In this document: in pieces, positions 45,943 to 56,033 of the stretch | How the letters are laid out: each line of letters opens with the position of its first letter | How positions within the stretch are numbered: position 1 is the stretch's first letter | Assembly (NCBI RefSeq): GCF_038181555.1 | Contig: NZ_JBBWUA010000006.1 | Location: forward strand, 83,593-147,592 | DNA length: 64,000 nucleotides | Source: Desulfitobacterium sp038181555 | GTDB taxonomy: Bacteria > Bacillota > Desulfitobacteriia > Desulfitobacteriales > Desulfitobacteriaceae | Direction: 5' to 3' | Position numbers and translations under genes: made by a program | The notes under the pieces: generated by a model | The model's database searches: none | Seen by the model: the letters and a program-made list of their open reading frames with translations, nothing else | What the model was told of the DNA's origin: nothing

Positions 45943-46055
45943 GTACGCGAAAAACATCATTACGCAAGTAGGAATATTGCTTGCAGCTAGGTTATGTCAT
46001 CATTTCGTATGCATTATTTCAGGGCGTTCTGCATCTTTTAGCGGAACGCTTTTTT
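45943..46055 (+). ncRNA. Candidate small RNA or attenuator leader of the pPIWI-RE operon
   Basis: About 113 bases from the predicted start to an intrinsic terminator. A closing stem GCGTACG (45941-45947) with CGTATGC (46006-46012), an inner hairpin GCAAG/CTTGC (45964-45984), then the terminator GCGTTCTGC/GCGGAACGC (46024-46049) with six T residues. No ORF with an RBS lies inside. The first codon of the REase gene is only 17 bases after the T-run, and its RBS GGAGGGG is in between. It could be a free small RNA or an attenuator; both are inference. Confidence 0.45.
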
Positions 46056-46071
46056 ATTTGGAGGGGATGGA

Positions 46072-47262
46072 ATGATATCGGATATTAAATTTCCAGAGCT
46101 CAAAACTATTATGTACCACATAGTGAAGGGGCTTGCCCACAAAGTATATCTTTCACGGGATACGAACAGAGGAAGAAATACCTACCCAGATAGTGCTGTT
46201 TTGCGGCATGGACTAAATGAACTTTATGTGTACGCCATGACTCATCAGTGTGTCGATAGCAAGGGTAAAGTACTTGCTCCTGCCAATGAAACCGAGGCGA
46301 TTGTCGAGTTCTTCTCACGTCCTGTATCAGAATGGATGGCTGCTTGGCCACAAAATATTATTGCAAAAGCCCAGAATGACTATCTGTGGGATTGGGAAAG
46401 CTTGGTGTCGATAGGGTATCACAATACCTATATTCTAACGGATTTTTGTGAAGAACTAGCCGAGGCTCATAAAATGCGGGTAGTAGAGACAGAGCTGCCA
46501 CAAGCCGTTTTTTACCGAAAGCTAATGACTCTAACTCAAGAAGAATATGAGGAGGTTAGAAAATTTGTAATTCAAAAGGAAAATCGAGTTATTAAAAGGT
46601 ATGATTTAGGTGGACAGGTACGGGAGATGGGTGTGCGTTTCGGTAAGCTTAGCGATATTAATGACATCTTTAAAATTGCATACGAGCCATGGGAATCTCT
46701 CGTAGAAAAGATAGTACTGTGTGAACGCTGTGGTTGGACAGTTGAATATACAACCGATGGACGAGGCAAATGTCAGAATGATCGCTGCATTCGAGCTACG
46801 AATACTTTTAATAGAGTTAAGAAAATTGATGCTTCTCCACAGAGTTATTATCGGCTGAAAAAAGGGATTATTCGCTATGTATCTGATCCTGGCGAATTAG
46901 AGTTGGATATAGAGCGAGAATGTCTCAAGCTAGGAATAGAAACCCAGATGTGGCCGGATATGGACAGGTATGATTTAACACTAACCTTTAAGGATGGTGA
47001 GAAGTGGGCAGTTGATGCTAAAGACTACGCAAAAGCCTTTTTGCTTAAGGAGAAGATTGAAGAGGATGGAGAGGCGATTCCTATCGGTGATTGGGAAAGA
47101 GGCTTTATTGTTATCCCAGATGAACGAGTAGAGAAAAGCTATTGCCGAACAGTCAATCGAGGGATCAAAGCTATTGGGCAAGATAATAAGGTTGAATGTG
47201 TAGGTTTAAAAACCTTTATGCAAAAGGTAAAAGCCAAAGTAGAGGAGGGTAAGAGGTTATGA
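46072..47262 (+). CDS. pPIWI-RE-associated restriction endonuclease-fold protein
   Basis: 396 aa, RBS GGAGGGG. The helical N-terminal half is the region that accompanies REase domains in PIWI-RE cassettes. A zinc ribbon is present (CERCGW...CQNDRC, about 216-240). The C-terminal REase core shows ELDIERECLKLG, MDRYDLTLTF and the DxK motif WAVDAKDY (about 313-320), so the catalytic residues look intact. It is the first of three overlapping genes (ATGA with the helicase). Known PIWI-RE neighbourhoods have exactly this trio. Confidence 0.85.
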   Translation: MISDIKFPELKTIMYHIVKGLAHKVYLSRDTNRGRNTYPDSAVLRHGLNELYVYAMTHQCVDSKGKVLAPANETEAIVEFFSRPVSEWMAAWPQNIIAKAQNDYLWDWESLVSIGYHNTYILTDFCEELAEAHKMRVVETELPQAVFYRKLMTLTQEEYEEVRKFVIQKENRVIKRYDLGGQVREMGVRFGKLSDINDIFKIAYEPWESLVEKIVLCERCGWTVEYTTDGRGKCQNDRCIRATNTFNRVKKIDASPQSYYRLKKGIIRYVSDPGELELDIERECLKLGIETQMWPDMDRYDLTLTFKDGEKWAVDAKDYAKAFLLKEKIEEDGEAIPIGDWERGFIVIPDERVEKSYCRTVNRGIKAIGQDNKVECVGLKTFMQKVKAKVEEGKRL

Positions 47263-50200
47263 GAATAGTTGAACTTAAGGACATCGAGCAGAAGCTAAAG
47301 CCTCATTACTCCTATGAAGCTCGAAGGGTACTACATATTACGAAATTTATCAAAACAGAAATACTGCTAAGGCTACTGAATCGCATAGCACTAGATGACG
47401 ATGTGAAAAAGGCCTATTTACTTCTAACCAGACTTCACCTTATTGGCAAAAGGACCTTCAGTAATGAAGATTTTATACTTTATACTGCCAGCCATATACT
47501 TAAGGAACTTCGGTCGAAAAAAATATGGGAAGAATATTTGGCAGCGTATAAGAGGATTGACACCGGTTTAAGATTATTTTGCATAGAAGATGATGGTGGG
47601 TTTTATTTGACAAAAAGTAATAATATTCCTTATTATGATCGTGGTCATGATTACGACAAGTTGTTAATGAATCTCCCAGAGCGGAAAAAAGTAAAAACAT
47701 CATTCGCCGGGGAATTAGTGCCATATTCTTTTTATCATCAAAAAAATCCTGAAATAATTAGATTCCCAAACAATATTAAGCTAGATTATCAGCCAAGCCT
47801 TAAGGATAAAAAAGGTGGAGCGATTAAAATTAGTGCCCAGAATATTTATGAAGCAGCTGAAGAGATGGATCGAAGATTAAACGAATCATCACGTTCTGGT
47901 GAACGAGCCAACTGGCTGGAGTCAGTGCAGAAGCTGACGTTTAAAGAAGTAAAACAGGGAAAATTACACTTAAGTGACACTCTTAAAATTGAAAATCTAT
48001 GTAATATTGTTGGTATGGTGGGATCCGGTAAATCTACTCTAATGCAGGTGGTTGCTTTTTGGACAGCATCCAAAGGCTATCGCAATGTCCTAGTTTTAGA
48101 TTCGGTTACAGAAGTATTAAAAACGGTAAAGTTCTTCCGGTGTTTAGGAATTTCTGCATCACCGCTATTAGGACGTTATAATAAGGATCAACAGATCGAG
48201 AAGGCCCATAAAAATGAGTCGATGTTCCTTGATCAAGAGTATGCTGAGCATTTAACAGCAGTATGTCCCTTGGATGGATTAAGGCAAAATACCCATGATG
48301 ATCAAGCATTAGAATATGGTCAGGAGCCTTGTTATTCACTAAAAGGGCCAGAAAAGTCTAACACATCGATTTGTCCATATTACCTCCAATGCTCGGCAAA
48401 GGCGGATGAACGAGCAATAACTAGTTCTAGTATAATCGTCACCACACCTGCGGGCTTAATCTATGGTAGGGCTCCTTTTCCTATTATTGGAGAGAAGGTG
48501 AAGTTTGTTGAATATATAATAAAGCATATCGACCTTGTATTTTTCGATGAGGCGGACCGAGTGCAGTCCAATTTCGATCCTGAATTCTCCCCTTCATCGT
48601 CAATCGATGATCTCCTGGCCTCTTCTGCTGATCTGGTTAGTCGTTACTTGTTAGCTAAGGGAGGTCGGCTTGACATGGAGGAGGAAGAGCGAAAATATAT
48701 TGACCAGATTTTAAGTCTTCCAAGGATATGTGATGATGTTAAGCAGTTAATCAGAGATAATAAAGCCATTTATGATTGGAATAGAATCGGAAGAGGAAAC
48801 TCTTTTTCAGCTTTAATCCTTACAGAAAATGAAGAAGAGATTCCAAAGAAAATTCGTGAGCAGCTACTATCCAGTATAGAAAACCCCAAAATGCAATCTG
48901 AACTAGAGGCTCTAATTGCTAGTATTTATGAAGGCGGCTCTTCCGTTGGTGAAAGGATTGAGGAATGGGTTGCTGAAATCGAACTCCTAAAGGATGAGTG
49001 GATTATACGCATCAAGTTCATCATTTATTTGATAGCTTTAGAAAGAAAGCTTCGTTTAATCACCGCCTATGGCTCTGCTGTCACACAGGATGAAACCATT
49101 ATTAGAAGTGTATCAGGGTTTTTAAAAAATCATTTCCGTGAGTTACAAGACCTTTTACCAGCTTCCGCTGTAGGTAATATCTTTGGATTTACCTATGATA
49201 AAGAAACGAAAATTCTTAAGACTTTTCGTCAATATGCTTTTGGACGGGCTCTAATGCTTTCACTGCCATTTCTAATGATGGATGAGTCGAGGAAGCCTAT
49301 TGGCCCCAACGTTGTCTTACTTTCTGGGACAAGCTGGGCTAAAGAATCTCTTAGGTATCATATCCATTCAGAAGTGAACTATATTCTGGAGTCTGACCCG
49401 AGAATTAGGCAAAAAATTGAAGAAACAAAAGTTACCCAGATTCCTATAGATATTAGGGTATCGGGAAGTGGGGAGAACCGAGATAAGAATTTGGAGGAGT
49501 TGGTTAAATATACTGCTCCATATATTCTCAGTGAGTTAGAGAGAACAGATGGTCGTATTTTATTTATAGTGAATAGTTATTCCGAAGCAAGCCGAGTTAA
49601 GGAGTTTCTTCAAAGGCAATTCCCAGGAGAAAAAATTTGTTACTTGATTCGCGATGTAGAAGAAGACAAGGAGGATACAGTCAAGAGAGGAAGTTTAGGA
49701 GGCTTATACCTAACCAATACGAGGATGCTTGTCGCACCTGCGGGTGCGATTGAGAGAGGACATAATATTGTGGATGAAAGAGGCCATTCTTTGTTAACTT
49801 CTGTCTTTTTTCTCACAAGGCCGATGAATGTTCCAGGAGATATTGAAGATGTCATTACAATGATTAATGGCAGAGTATCAGGCAAGGCTGAAGAACTCCT
49901 TACGATTAACCCGTTAAAGCGAATTGGCAAAATCCGTAGCACTGCCATCGGGATGTGGAGTGGTTTGCTTGGAGCGAATAATTACAGTCTTGATGATCTT
50001 GAAGATTATGAGAAAGCAGATCTGGCTGTATCCCGGCTAGTGATTATTCACCAGATATTTGGTCGATTAGTTCGTATAACAGATTTTGACCGACCCGCTC
50101 CAAATATTTATTTTGCAGATGGGGCTTTTAAAGGAAAAAATCCTGGAAGCTTTGACTTGATTCAGGAAATGATGTCTTGGCTTAAGAAGCAAATCGAATG

Positions 50201-50279
50201 TGGGAGTGAACATGAAATAGCGGAGACTCTTTATGGACCTTTTTATAGAGCATGTATAAGGGGGCTAAAAAATGCTTGA
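47259..50279 (+). CDS. pPIWI-RE-associated DinG-like helicase
   Basis: 1006 aa, overlapping the REase gene by four bases. Walker A GMVGSGKSTLMQ (about 252-262) and DEAD-like FFDEADRVQSNF (about 428-439). Four cysteines between these motifs (about 336, 356, 372 and 377; SICPYYLQC is the last pair) sit where XPD/DinG helicases hold a 4Fe-4S cluster. C-terminal helicase text includes VAPAGAIERGHNIVDERGHS and IFGRLVRI. By family knowledge the helicase would open DNA or an R-loop for the PIWI-RE/REase pair. Its stop overlaps the PIWI-RE start by eight bases. Confidence 0.88.
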   Translation: MRIVELKDIEQKLKPHYSYEARRVLHITKFIKTEILLRLLNRIALDDDVKKAYLLLTRLHLIGKRTFSNEDFILYTASHILKELRSKKIWEEYLAAYKRIDTGLRLFCIEDDGGFYLTKSNNIPYYDRGHDYDKLLMNLPERKKVKTSFAGELVPYSFYHQKNPEIIRFPNNIKLDYQPSLKDKKGGAIKISAQNIYEAAEEMDRRLNESSRSGERANWLESVQKLTFKEVKQGKLHLSDTLKIENLCNIVGMVGSGKSTLMQVVAFWTASKGYRNVLVLDSVTEVLKTVKFFRCLGISASPLLGRYNKDQQIEKAHKNESMFLDQEYAEHLTAVCPLDGLRQNTHDDQALEYGQEPCYSLKGPEKSNTSICPYYLQCSAKADERAITSSSIIVTTPAGLIYGRAPFPIIGEKVKFVEYIIKHIDLVFFDEADRVQSNFDPEFSPSSSIDDLLASSADLVSRYLLAKGGRLDMEEEERKYIDQILSLPRICDDVKQLIRDNKAIYDWNRIGRGNSFSALILTENEEEIPKKIREQLLSSIENPKMQSELEALIASIYEGGSSVGERIEEWVAEIELLKDEWIIRIKFIIYLIALERKLRLITAYGSAVTQDETIIRSVSGFLKNHFRELQDLLPASAVGNIFGFTYDKETKILKTFRQYAFGRALMLSLPFLMMDESRKPIGPNVVLLSGTSWAKESLRYHIHSEVNYILESDPRIRQKIEETKVTQIPIDIRVSGSGENRDKNLEELVKYTAPYILSELERTDGRILFIVNSYSEASRVKEFLQRQFPGEKICYLIRDVEEDKEDTVKRGSLGGLYLTNTRMLVAPAGAIERGHNIVDERGHSLLTSVFFLTRPMNVPGDIEDVITMINGRVSGKAEELLTINPLKRIGKIRSTAIGMWSGLLGANNYSLDDLEDYEKADLAVSRLVIIHQIFGRLVRITDFDRPAPNIYFADGAFKGKNPGSFDLIQEMMSWLKKQIECGSEHEIAETLYGPFYRACIRGLKNA

Positions 50280-52767
50280 TAAATTACTACCAGCAGCCTT
50301 TGTGCCACTACCGGAGTCGGGGACAACGGTATACTATGTTAGCTTTCCGCAGAACTGGGAAGATAAATTATTTAACATAGAGTGTTTAAAGAAAGATAAT
50401 TTGAATGTGTATAATTTACCCACTAAGACGTTAGAAAAGTTGGTCCTATCCTGGTTACCCGGTGTAGCTTCCTGTAATCCCATCGGTAAAGGCAAAGATA
50501 ATACAAAATGGTTTGTATCTAGTGAGCCTGTTGATAAAAATTTGCTAGTAGAGTTAATGAGAGTATGGGTTATAAGTGAGTATATTGAAAATAAAAAAGT
50601 ATTACCTGAAGTAAAGCATTTAGCATCAGCATTTTTTAAGGAAATGAATGCTGAATATTTGGATATCCATAAAGAAGAGAACCTGGTGCTTTTCGATCGG
50701 GAAGGAAAAGCTGCTTGTAGTGAAGCTTTTAGGGTTTTCCCTCTAACGGTTATAAAACGATTGTCCGGTCAAGAAATTGCATTAGGTGGAAAGAATATCA
50801 AATTGCTTTATGCTGGAAATAACGAGCTTATAACAGAACCTGTTGACCTATTTGCAGGCACAGATAAGAGAAGAGATCATTTCTCTATTGCCATACAGTT
50901 TTCTGTTCAGACTATCCCCCCCAGCAGGAAAACTATGCTGATATATAAAACTGTAGTGCGGAGATGGATTGGAGTTCCATCAAAACCTTGGGATTTTGGT
51001 GGTAACGCTACGACAGCCTATATCAAGACTGCCCATGAGCGATTGCAACCCATCACTTGTAAGTTGAATAAAAAAGATAAATTAGTTGAATGGGATAATC
51101 AGGATAAGAAATGCTATGAGTTTTCATACTTTGAAAATACTCTCCCTGAACTTAATGAGTTGATTAAAGCACCAAATGAATTTATTTCTAAAGATATCGG
51201 AGCAGTGGTACTGACTTATCGCTATGCTCAGGAAATGAAAAAGCATCTGGCGCGTCCAGGTTTACCTATGATTGATAGGATTCGAGTTCATGAAGCTCTT
51301 GAAGACAAATTAGCCGGTCTGGCAATGTCAGCAAATCATGCTTATCGCGTTCATAAGCGATTAAGTAATCTTAGAGTAAATATGAGCAAAATGGACAGGG
51401 AAGTATTTCGCAAACGAATGGTCCAGGCAATAGGAACATCTAATCTAGCCATCGAAATCTATTGTAATAACGACTCGGATATTGGAGAAAAAGTATATAA
51501 CAAGATTAAGGAGCAGTTTGGTGTTACAGAAGATACCACCGTTTTTAAGGAATTAACAGTAAATATAAGGATGAAACCCTTAGGGAAAAATGGTGATGTA
51601 TTAGATCCTAATCTTAAAGAATTAGAGCGGTTTGAAGGAAGAATTGCCGAAATCAAATATTCCTATGGAGAAGCAACAATAAAGCCGACCGCGTGCATCG
51701 TCGTTTTACCAGGTAAAGAATCTTTTAGCAGTAGCCCTGAATTAGACCCCAAGAATGCGATTCGTGCTGGTTTTGCTCAGACAGGGCGACTTACGCAGTT
51801 TATCAGACCGGTGTTAGAGGAAAACGAGGGGGAAGATGAAGCGGAGTCAAGTCAAGAAAGCAGAATTAGCTCGGCTATATATGATTTATATAGGCAGCTG
51901 GGTTTGCTTTTTCCCTACAGCAATAATGGTGAAGTAGAAAAAGTTGATTTTTCAATACCAGCAATGAGCGTACATATTGTTAATTATAAAAAGACTTTAT
52001 ACGGATCTTCCGAACCATTTCCTCTTTTTGTCACAGTAAACTATAAAACTGGACGTATAACTGTAGATTGTGGATTCTTTTCACGACCAGAACTACTTTA
52101 CTGGGAAGCCTGCTTGGAGTTTCAAAAGGTTCAAGGAAAAAAGAATATCAAAGATGACAGTAAAAAAGCAAAGTATAGAAAGATAAAGTCTAAGATTCTG
52201 GAATTGATCAATACACATAGCAACCCTATATTAGTTCTTGTAGAGTCTAATGGCATAAGCAGAAAGGTTTGGAAGTTTATTGCTGATAGTGAGCTTGCTA
52301 AGGTTGAGCGTAGAGGTAATTCTCTTAACCACCTTTTATTCGATCCGGTAGAACCGGAACAAGGAATTAATTTGAGTACTAAGGACAATTCTCTCCGGAT
52401 AATTCGAGTAAGAAGCAACGAGGAAGTTCCCGGTTACTTAAGTGAAGTCAAAGAGAGCGGTGCTACTAAGAGTATTAGCGGAGTATTTAAGTACGACGAT
52501 GTTTTCTGGAGTATTGCCTCAGCGCCAAACGATATTCTATTTAGAAATTCTCGAAGTAGACTCTCTAAAGTTGAACGACCTAATAAGGAATGTAAACGAC
52601 CTGATATGATCGAGTTTTATCCAATTCACCTTCAGGACGCGGACAGCGCTGATGACTGGGTATACTTAGCTCATAAATATCGAGAATTTGCCCATCAGTA
52701 TAAGGAAGCGTTAAGATTACCCTTGCCCCTTCACCTCGCCAAGAAACTGGAGGAGTATATGGGGTAG
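50272..52767 (+). CDS. pPIWI-RE protein (prokaryotic PIWI family)
   Basis: 831 aa. A PIWI-RE family member (DUF3962/DUF3893 regions), a branch of Argonaute-like proteins named for conserved Arg and Glu residues. Visible family text: PPSRKTMLIYKTVVRRWIG (about 216-234), a MID-like stretch near 420-460 (LAIEIYCNNDSDIGEKVY), an RNase H-fold core with ILVLVESNGISRKVWKFIAD and RIIRVRSNEEVPGYL, and the C-terminal MIEFYPIHLQDADSADDWV and LPLPLHLAKKLEEYM. No PAZ domain is evident. I cannot tell whether the slicer carboxylates are complete. Predicted role: nucleic-acid-guided recognition of invading DNA or RNA, with the helicase and REase as effectors. Confidence 0.88.
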   Translation: MLDKLLPAAFVPLPESGTTVYYVSFPQNWEDKLFNIECLKKDNLNVYNLPTKTLEKLVLSWLPGVASCNPIGKGKDNTKWFVSSEPVDKNLLVELMRVWVISEYIENKKVLPEVKHLASAFFKEMNAEYLDIHKEENLVLFDREGKAACSEAFRVFPLTVIKRLSGQEIALGGKNIKLLYAGNNELITEPVDLFAGTDKRRDHFSIAIQFSVQTIPPSRKTMLIYKTVVRRWIGVPSKPWDFGGNATTAYIKTAHERLQPITCKLNKKDKLVEWDNQDKKCYEFSYFENTLPELNELIKAPNEFISKDIGAVVLTYRYAQEMKKHLARPGLPMIDRIRVHEALEDKLAGLAMSANHAYRVHKRLSNLRVNMSKMDREVFRKRMVQAIGTSNLAIEIYCNNDSDIGEKVYNKIKEQFGVTEDTTVFKELTVNIRMKPLGKNGDVLDPNLKELERFEGRIAEIKYSYGEATIKPTACIVVLPGKESFSSSPELDPKNAIRAGFAQTGRLTQFIRPVLEENEGEDEAESSQESRISSAIYDLYRQLGLLFPYSNNGEVEKVDFSIPAMSVHIVNYKKTLYGSSEPFPLFVTVNYKTGRITVDCGFFSRPELLYWEACLEFQKVQGKKNIKDDSKKAKYRKIKSKILELINTHSNPILVLVESNGISRKVWKFIADSELAKVERRGNSLNHLLFDPVEPEQGINLSTKDNSLRIIRVRSNEEVPGYLSEVKESGATKSISGVFKYDDVFWSIASAPNDILFRNSRSRLSKVERPNKECKRPDMIEFYPIHLQDADSADDWVYLAHKYREFAHQYKEALRLPLPLHLAKKLEEYMG

Positions 52768-52922
52768 TATTACGTAGTTTATAATTTTCAACTATTCTTA
52801 TCGAGAATTTGGGTTAATTTTACGATATATAAAACCTTCGGAAAGATCATTAGTAGATGAAATTCTAAGAAGTAAAGACAGATGGGATTAGGCAAGGAAT
52901 TTAAATGATATCCTAAATGATT

Positions 52923-52949
52923 GATTGAAAACACTTCAATCCATTTTTT
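52923..52949 (+). terminator. Terminator of the pPIWI-RE operon
   Basis: GATTGAA (52923-52929), loop AACAC, TTCAATC (52935-52941), then CATTTTTTG. It separates the cassette from the GmrSD-type gene 40 bases downstream. Confidence 0.75.
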
Positions 52950-52988
52950 GCTGGTTGAGACCCATTTCTTAGTAGGGAGGGCATCTAA

Positions 52989-55568
52989 ATGTCGAATGAA
53001 CTGCAATCTTTATCGGTACTTTTTCAAAATAGATTATTCCGCATACCGGATTATCAACGCGGATATGCGTGGAAGCATGAGCAACTTGTAGATTTCTGGG
53101 AAGACCTACTGAATCTCCATGATGATAGATATCACTATACGGGCTTGCTTTCGCTCAAGGCGGTCAGCCGTAAGGGAACACGCCGGTGGCATGACGATGA
53201 GTGGTTGCTAGATATTGGGTATAAACCGTTTCATGTCGTAGACGGGCAGCAGCGATTGACTACATTTTCTATACTCATGTACGAAATAACTGCTTTTATC
53301 AAAAGCATCCAAGATAACAAAGATAAGTCAGACGAGGAGATATTTCTAGGATATGAATCACTGAAGGATATTAAGGCAAAGTATGTTCTTCGGAAGCTTC
53401 CTCCTAAAAATTTGGTGACTACGTATTTGTTCGGTTACGAAACAGATAACCCGAGTTCAGATTACCTGAAGTACAAGGTTTTTGAGGAACCGTATGGGGG
53501 TACAGTTTTTGAAACTTATTATACAAAGAATCTAAAATACGCAAAAAAGTTCTTTGTAGAAAACCTCAGGGCGATGTTTGAGAGGGAAGGCATGGAGGGC
53601 ATTGAGCAACTGTACAAGAAACTCACATTAAGGCTGATGTTCAACCTCCATGAAATAGAGGATGATTATGACGTTTTCGTAGCATTTGAAACTATGAATA
53701 ACCGAGGTAAAAAGCTGACGAACCTGGAATTGCTAAAGAACCGACTTATATATCTCACAACCCTATTCGATGACATTCAACTTGGTGCAAGGGATAAAGA
53801 ACAGCTGCGGAAGAATATCAATGAAGCATGGAAAGAAGTGTATTACCAACTGGGACGAAATCAGGACAATCCATTATCTGACGATGACTTTCTACGAGCC
53901 CACTGGATTACTTATTTTCAGTATTCCCGGAAACGAGGAGATGATTATATTCGTTTTCTGTTGGGCAAGTTCTCCGCGAAGAATGTCTTTGAGAAGTTTA
54001 CTGTTACTACACAGGCTGAAGCAGTCGAGCCCTTGCCTGATTTCGAAACTCCCGAAGATGATGATGTAGAAGACGATACGCCTGAAGCAGAATCTTTTCT
54101 TGTCAGCAAGCTAACGCCGATGGAGATCAGTGAATATGTCAACAATTTAAAGGCTTCGGCTGAATACTGGTACTACACCTATTTTCCAAAGGACAGTATT
54201 GATCTTTCCGACGGGGAAAAACTTTGGATAGATAGATTAAATCGTGTGGGGATTGGATATTTTCGCCCGCTTGTAGCTGTCGCACTTGTTACAGCAGATA
54301 AAACAACTCCTGAAGAACGCATTGGACTTTTCAATGCTATAGAGCGATTTGTTTTTCTTTCCTTCCGGGTTGGCGGATTTAATGCGAGTTACAAAAGCAG
54401 CGATTATTATAATAAGGCCAGGGATATTCTGTGGGGCGGCATAACATTGGCCCAAGTTACCGAGGATTTAATCGCTACAGTTAATAAAGACTTAGCAGCC
54501 TTGATTGCCAACTTTATCACACGCACCGACAGGCGTTTCAATTCCGGAGAAGGATTCTACGGGTGGCGCGAACTGCGCTATTTCTTGTATGAATACGAAT
54601 ATGAATTATCGACCCGCAACATTTTACAGAAAGTAGACTGGAATCTGTTTACAAAAGTTGAAAAGGACAAGGTTACCATTGAACATATTCTTCCTCAGAC
54701 ACCGACAAAATGGTACTGGCGTAATCAGTTCCGACAGTACACTGAAAATGAGGTCAAGCTATTGTCGGCATCTTTGGGTAATCTGCTTCCTCTCGCTCAA
54801 AGCATTAATTCGTCTTTGCAAAATGATAGCTTTCCAGATAAAAAGAACCCGTCCTCTTCTGGGCGGAGAGGGTATATGAATGGTTCACACTCGGAAATCG
54901 AGGTGGCTTTGGAGCGAGATTGGGCAGCTCAAAACATATTGAGTCGTGGGCTATCACTACTTGGATTTATGGAGTCAAGATGGGGAATTATGCTTTCTAC
55001 TGCGCAGAAGATGAATCTGCTCCACATCGAGTTCGTGAATGATGGAAGTGCTGTAATTCCGGAACTGCCGGAGGATGAACTCATACCCCAAAAACAGCAA
55101 TCATCTCCGGGATCTACCCGAGACCTTTCTGAACGGCATCATCTCCGCTACGATTTTTGGCATAACTTTGTAGAGTATTGTAAAGCGCACGGGCGCGCTG
55201 AGGATATAGCCTCTCGTAAGCCGTCCTATGACGACTGGTATGATGTCACAATAGGTAGCCGAGATTATCATATATTCTTTCAACTTGTGCGTCAAAAAAT
55301 ATTACGCATTGGCTTATATGTTTATCGACCAGAGGATTTTGCCCGATTAGATTCCCGGAAGAATGAAATAGAAAGTGCTTATGGCTCTTCCCTTGAATGG
55401 TATACCAGTCGTGAAAAAAGTACGGCTAAAAGAATTCTACATTCTATTGAAACTGATGTTCATAATCCTGACTTATATCCTCAACATTTTGAGTGGCTGG
55501 TAACTCAGTTTGATAGACTGAAAGCAGCGTTAGAAAAAGTGGATATGAATGCGCAACTGCAAGGATGA
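52989..55568 (+). CDS. GmrSD-type restriction enzyme: DUF262, DUF1524 and DUF4268
   Basis: 859 aa, RBS AGGGAGGG. The N-terminal DUF262 (GmrS-like, ParB fold) has IPDYQRGYAW (about 19-28) and VVDGQQRLTTF (about 82-92), the NTP-binding DGQQR. The DUF1524 nuclease part has VTIEHILPQTP (about 561-571) and SASLGNLLPLAQSIN, an intact His-Me finger pattern. The C-terminal 150 residues are DUF4268-like (HHLRYDFWHNFVEYC). Single-chain GmrSD proteins are type IV restriction enzymes that cut modified phage DNA using NTP. The DUF262 catalytic motif and HNH residues look complete. Confidence 0.9.
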   Translation: MSNELQSLSVLFQNRLFRIPDYQRGYAWKHEQLVDFWEDLLNLHDDRYHYTGLLSLKAVSRKGTRRWHDDEWLLDIGYKPFHVVDGQQRLTTFSILMYEITAFIKSIQDNKDKSDEEIFLGYESLKDIKAKYVLRKLPPKNLVTTYLFGYETDNPSSDYLKYKVFEEPYGGTVFETYYTKNLKYAKKFFVENLRAMFEREGMEGIEQLYKKLTLRLMFNLHEIEDDYDVFVAFETMNNRGKKLTNLELLKNRLIYLTTLFDDIQLGARDKEQLRKNINEAWKEVYYQLGRNQDNPLSDDDFLRAHWITYFQYSRKRGDDYIRFLLGKFSAKNVFEKFTVTTQAEAVEPLPDFETPEDDDVEDDTPEAESFLVSKLTPMEISEYVNNLKASAEYWYYTYFPKDSIDLSDGEKLWIDRLNRVGIGYFRPLVAVALVTADKTTPEERIGLFNAIERFVFLSFRVGGFNASYKSSDYYNKARDILWGGITLAQVTEDLIATVNKDLAALIANFITRTDRRFNSGEGFYGWRELRYFLYEYEYELSTRNILQKVDWNLFTKVEKDKVTIEHILPQTPTKWYWRNQFRQYTENEVKLLSASLGNLLPLAQSINSSLQNDSFPDKKNPSSSGRRGYMNGSHSEIEVALERDWAAQNILSRGLSLLGFMESRWGIMLSTAQKMNLLHIEFVNDGSAVIPELPEDELIPQKQQSSPGSTRDLSERHHLRYDFWHNFVEYCKAHGRAEDIASRKPSYDDWYDVTIGSRDYHIFFQLVRQKILRIGLYVYRPEDFARLDSRKNEIESAYGSSLEWYTSREKSTAKRILHSIETDVHNPDLYPQHFEWLVTQFDRLKAALEKVDMNAQLQG

Positions 55569-55649
55569 TGTGTCAATGGGTTCATTTTAATACTGGATAT
55601 CGTTCATGTTTGAGTACGATATAGAAAAACATATATGGGAGAGAAAAAA

Positions 55650-55979
55650 ATGTGGATAAACATTGATAAGCCAACCAAGAAAGTAACCTTACATGAAAAA
55701 CACTGTTCTTTTGTACCAACTACCGACTCTAAGTATAAGAAAATCAATAATATGGGCAGAGATGGAGGGTGGAAAGAGTTTAAAAATAGGGAAGAAGCAT
55801 TGCGTTTTTATGGAGATAACTTTCCGGAATTTAAACGGGGTTTCTGTTATTCTTGTGGGACAGAAGAGCCTCCAAAAAATGAGGTTAAACTTTACTATGA
55901 TGATATTAGCGAAAAAGAATTGGAGGAACTCCGGAAGTACGATAGTAATACCCCTTGGTCAATGAGAAGTAAGGATTAG
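55650..55979 (+). CDS. Hypothetical small protein
   Basis: 109 aa from the ATG at 55650, six bases after GGGAGAG; an ATG at 55635 is also in frame. A KHCSFVPTT...GGWKEFKNREEAL segment and a CYSCG pair suggest a compact metal-supported domain, seen in short proteins of defence and mobile regions, but I cannot name it. It lies between the GmrSD-type gene and the DUF429-MazG gene, same strand. Confidence 0.55.
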   Translation: MWINIDKPTKKVTLHEKHCSFVPTTDSKYKKINNMGRDGGWKEFKNREEALRFYGDNFPEFKRGFCYSCGTEEPPKNEVKLYYDDISEKELEELRKYDSNTPWSMRSKD

Positions 55980-56033
55980 CAAGGGGGCCCCATTCTTTCC
56001 GTATAAAATTACTTACTCAACAAGGAGAAGCCT

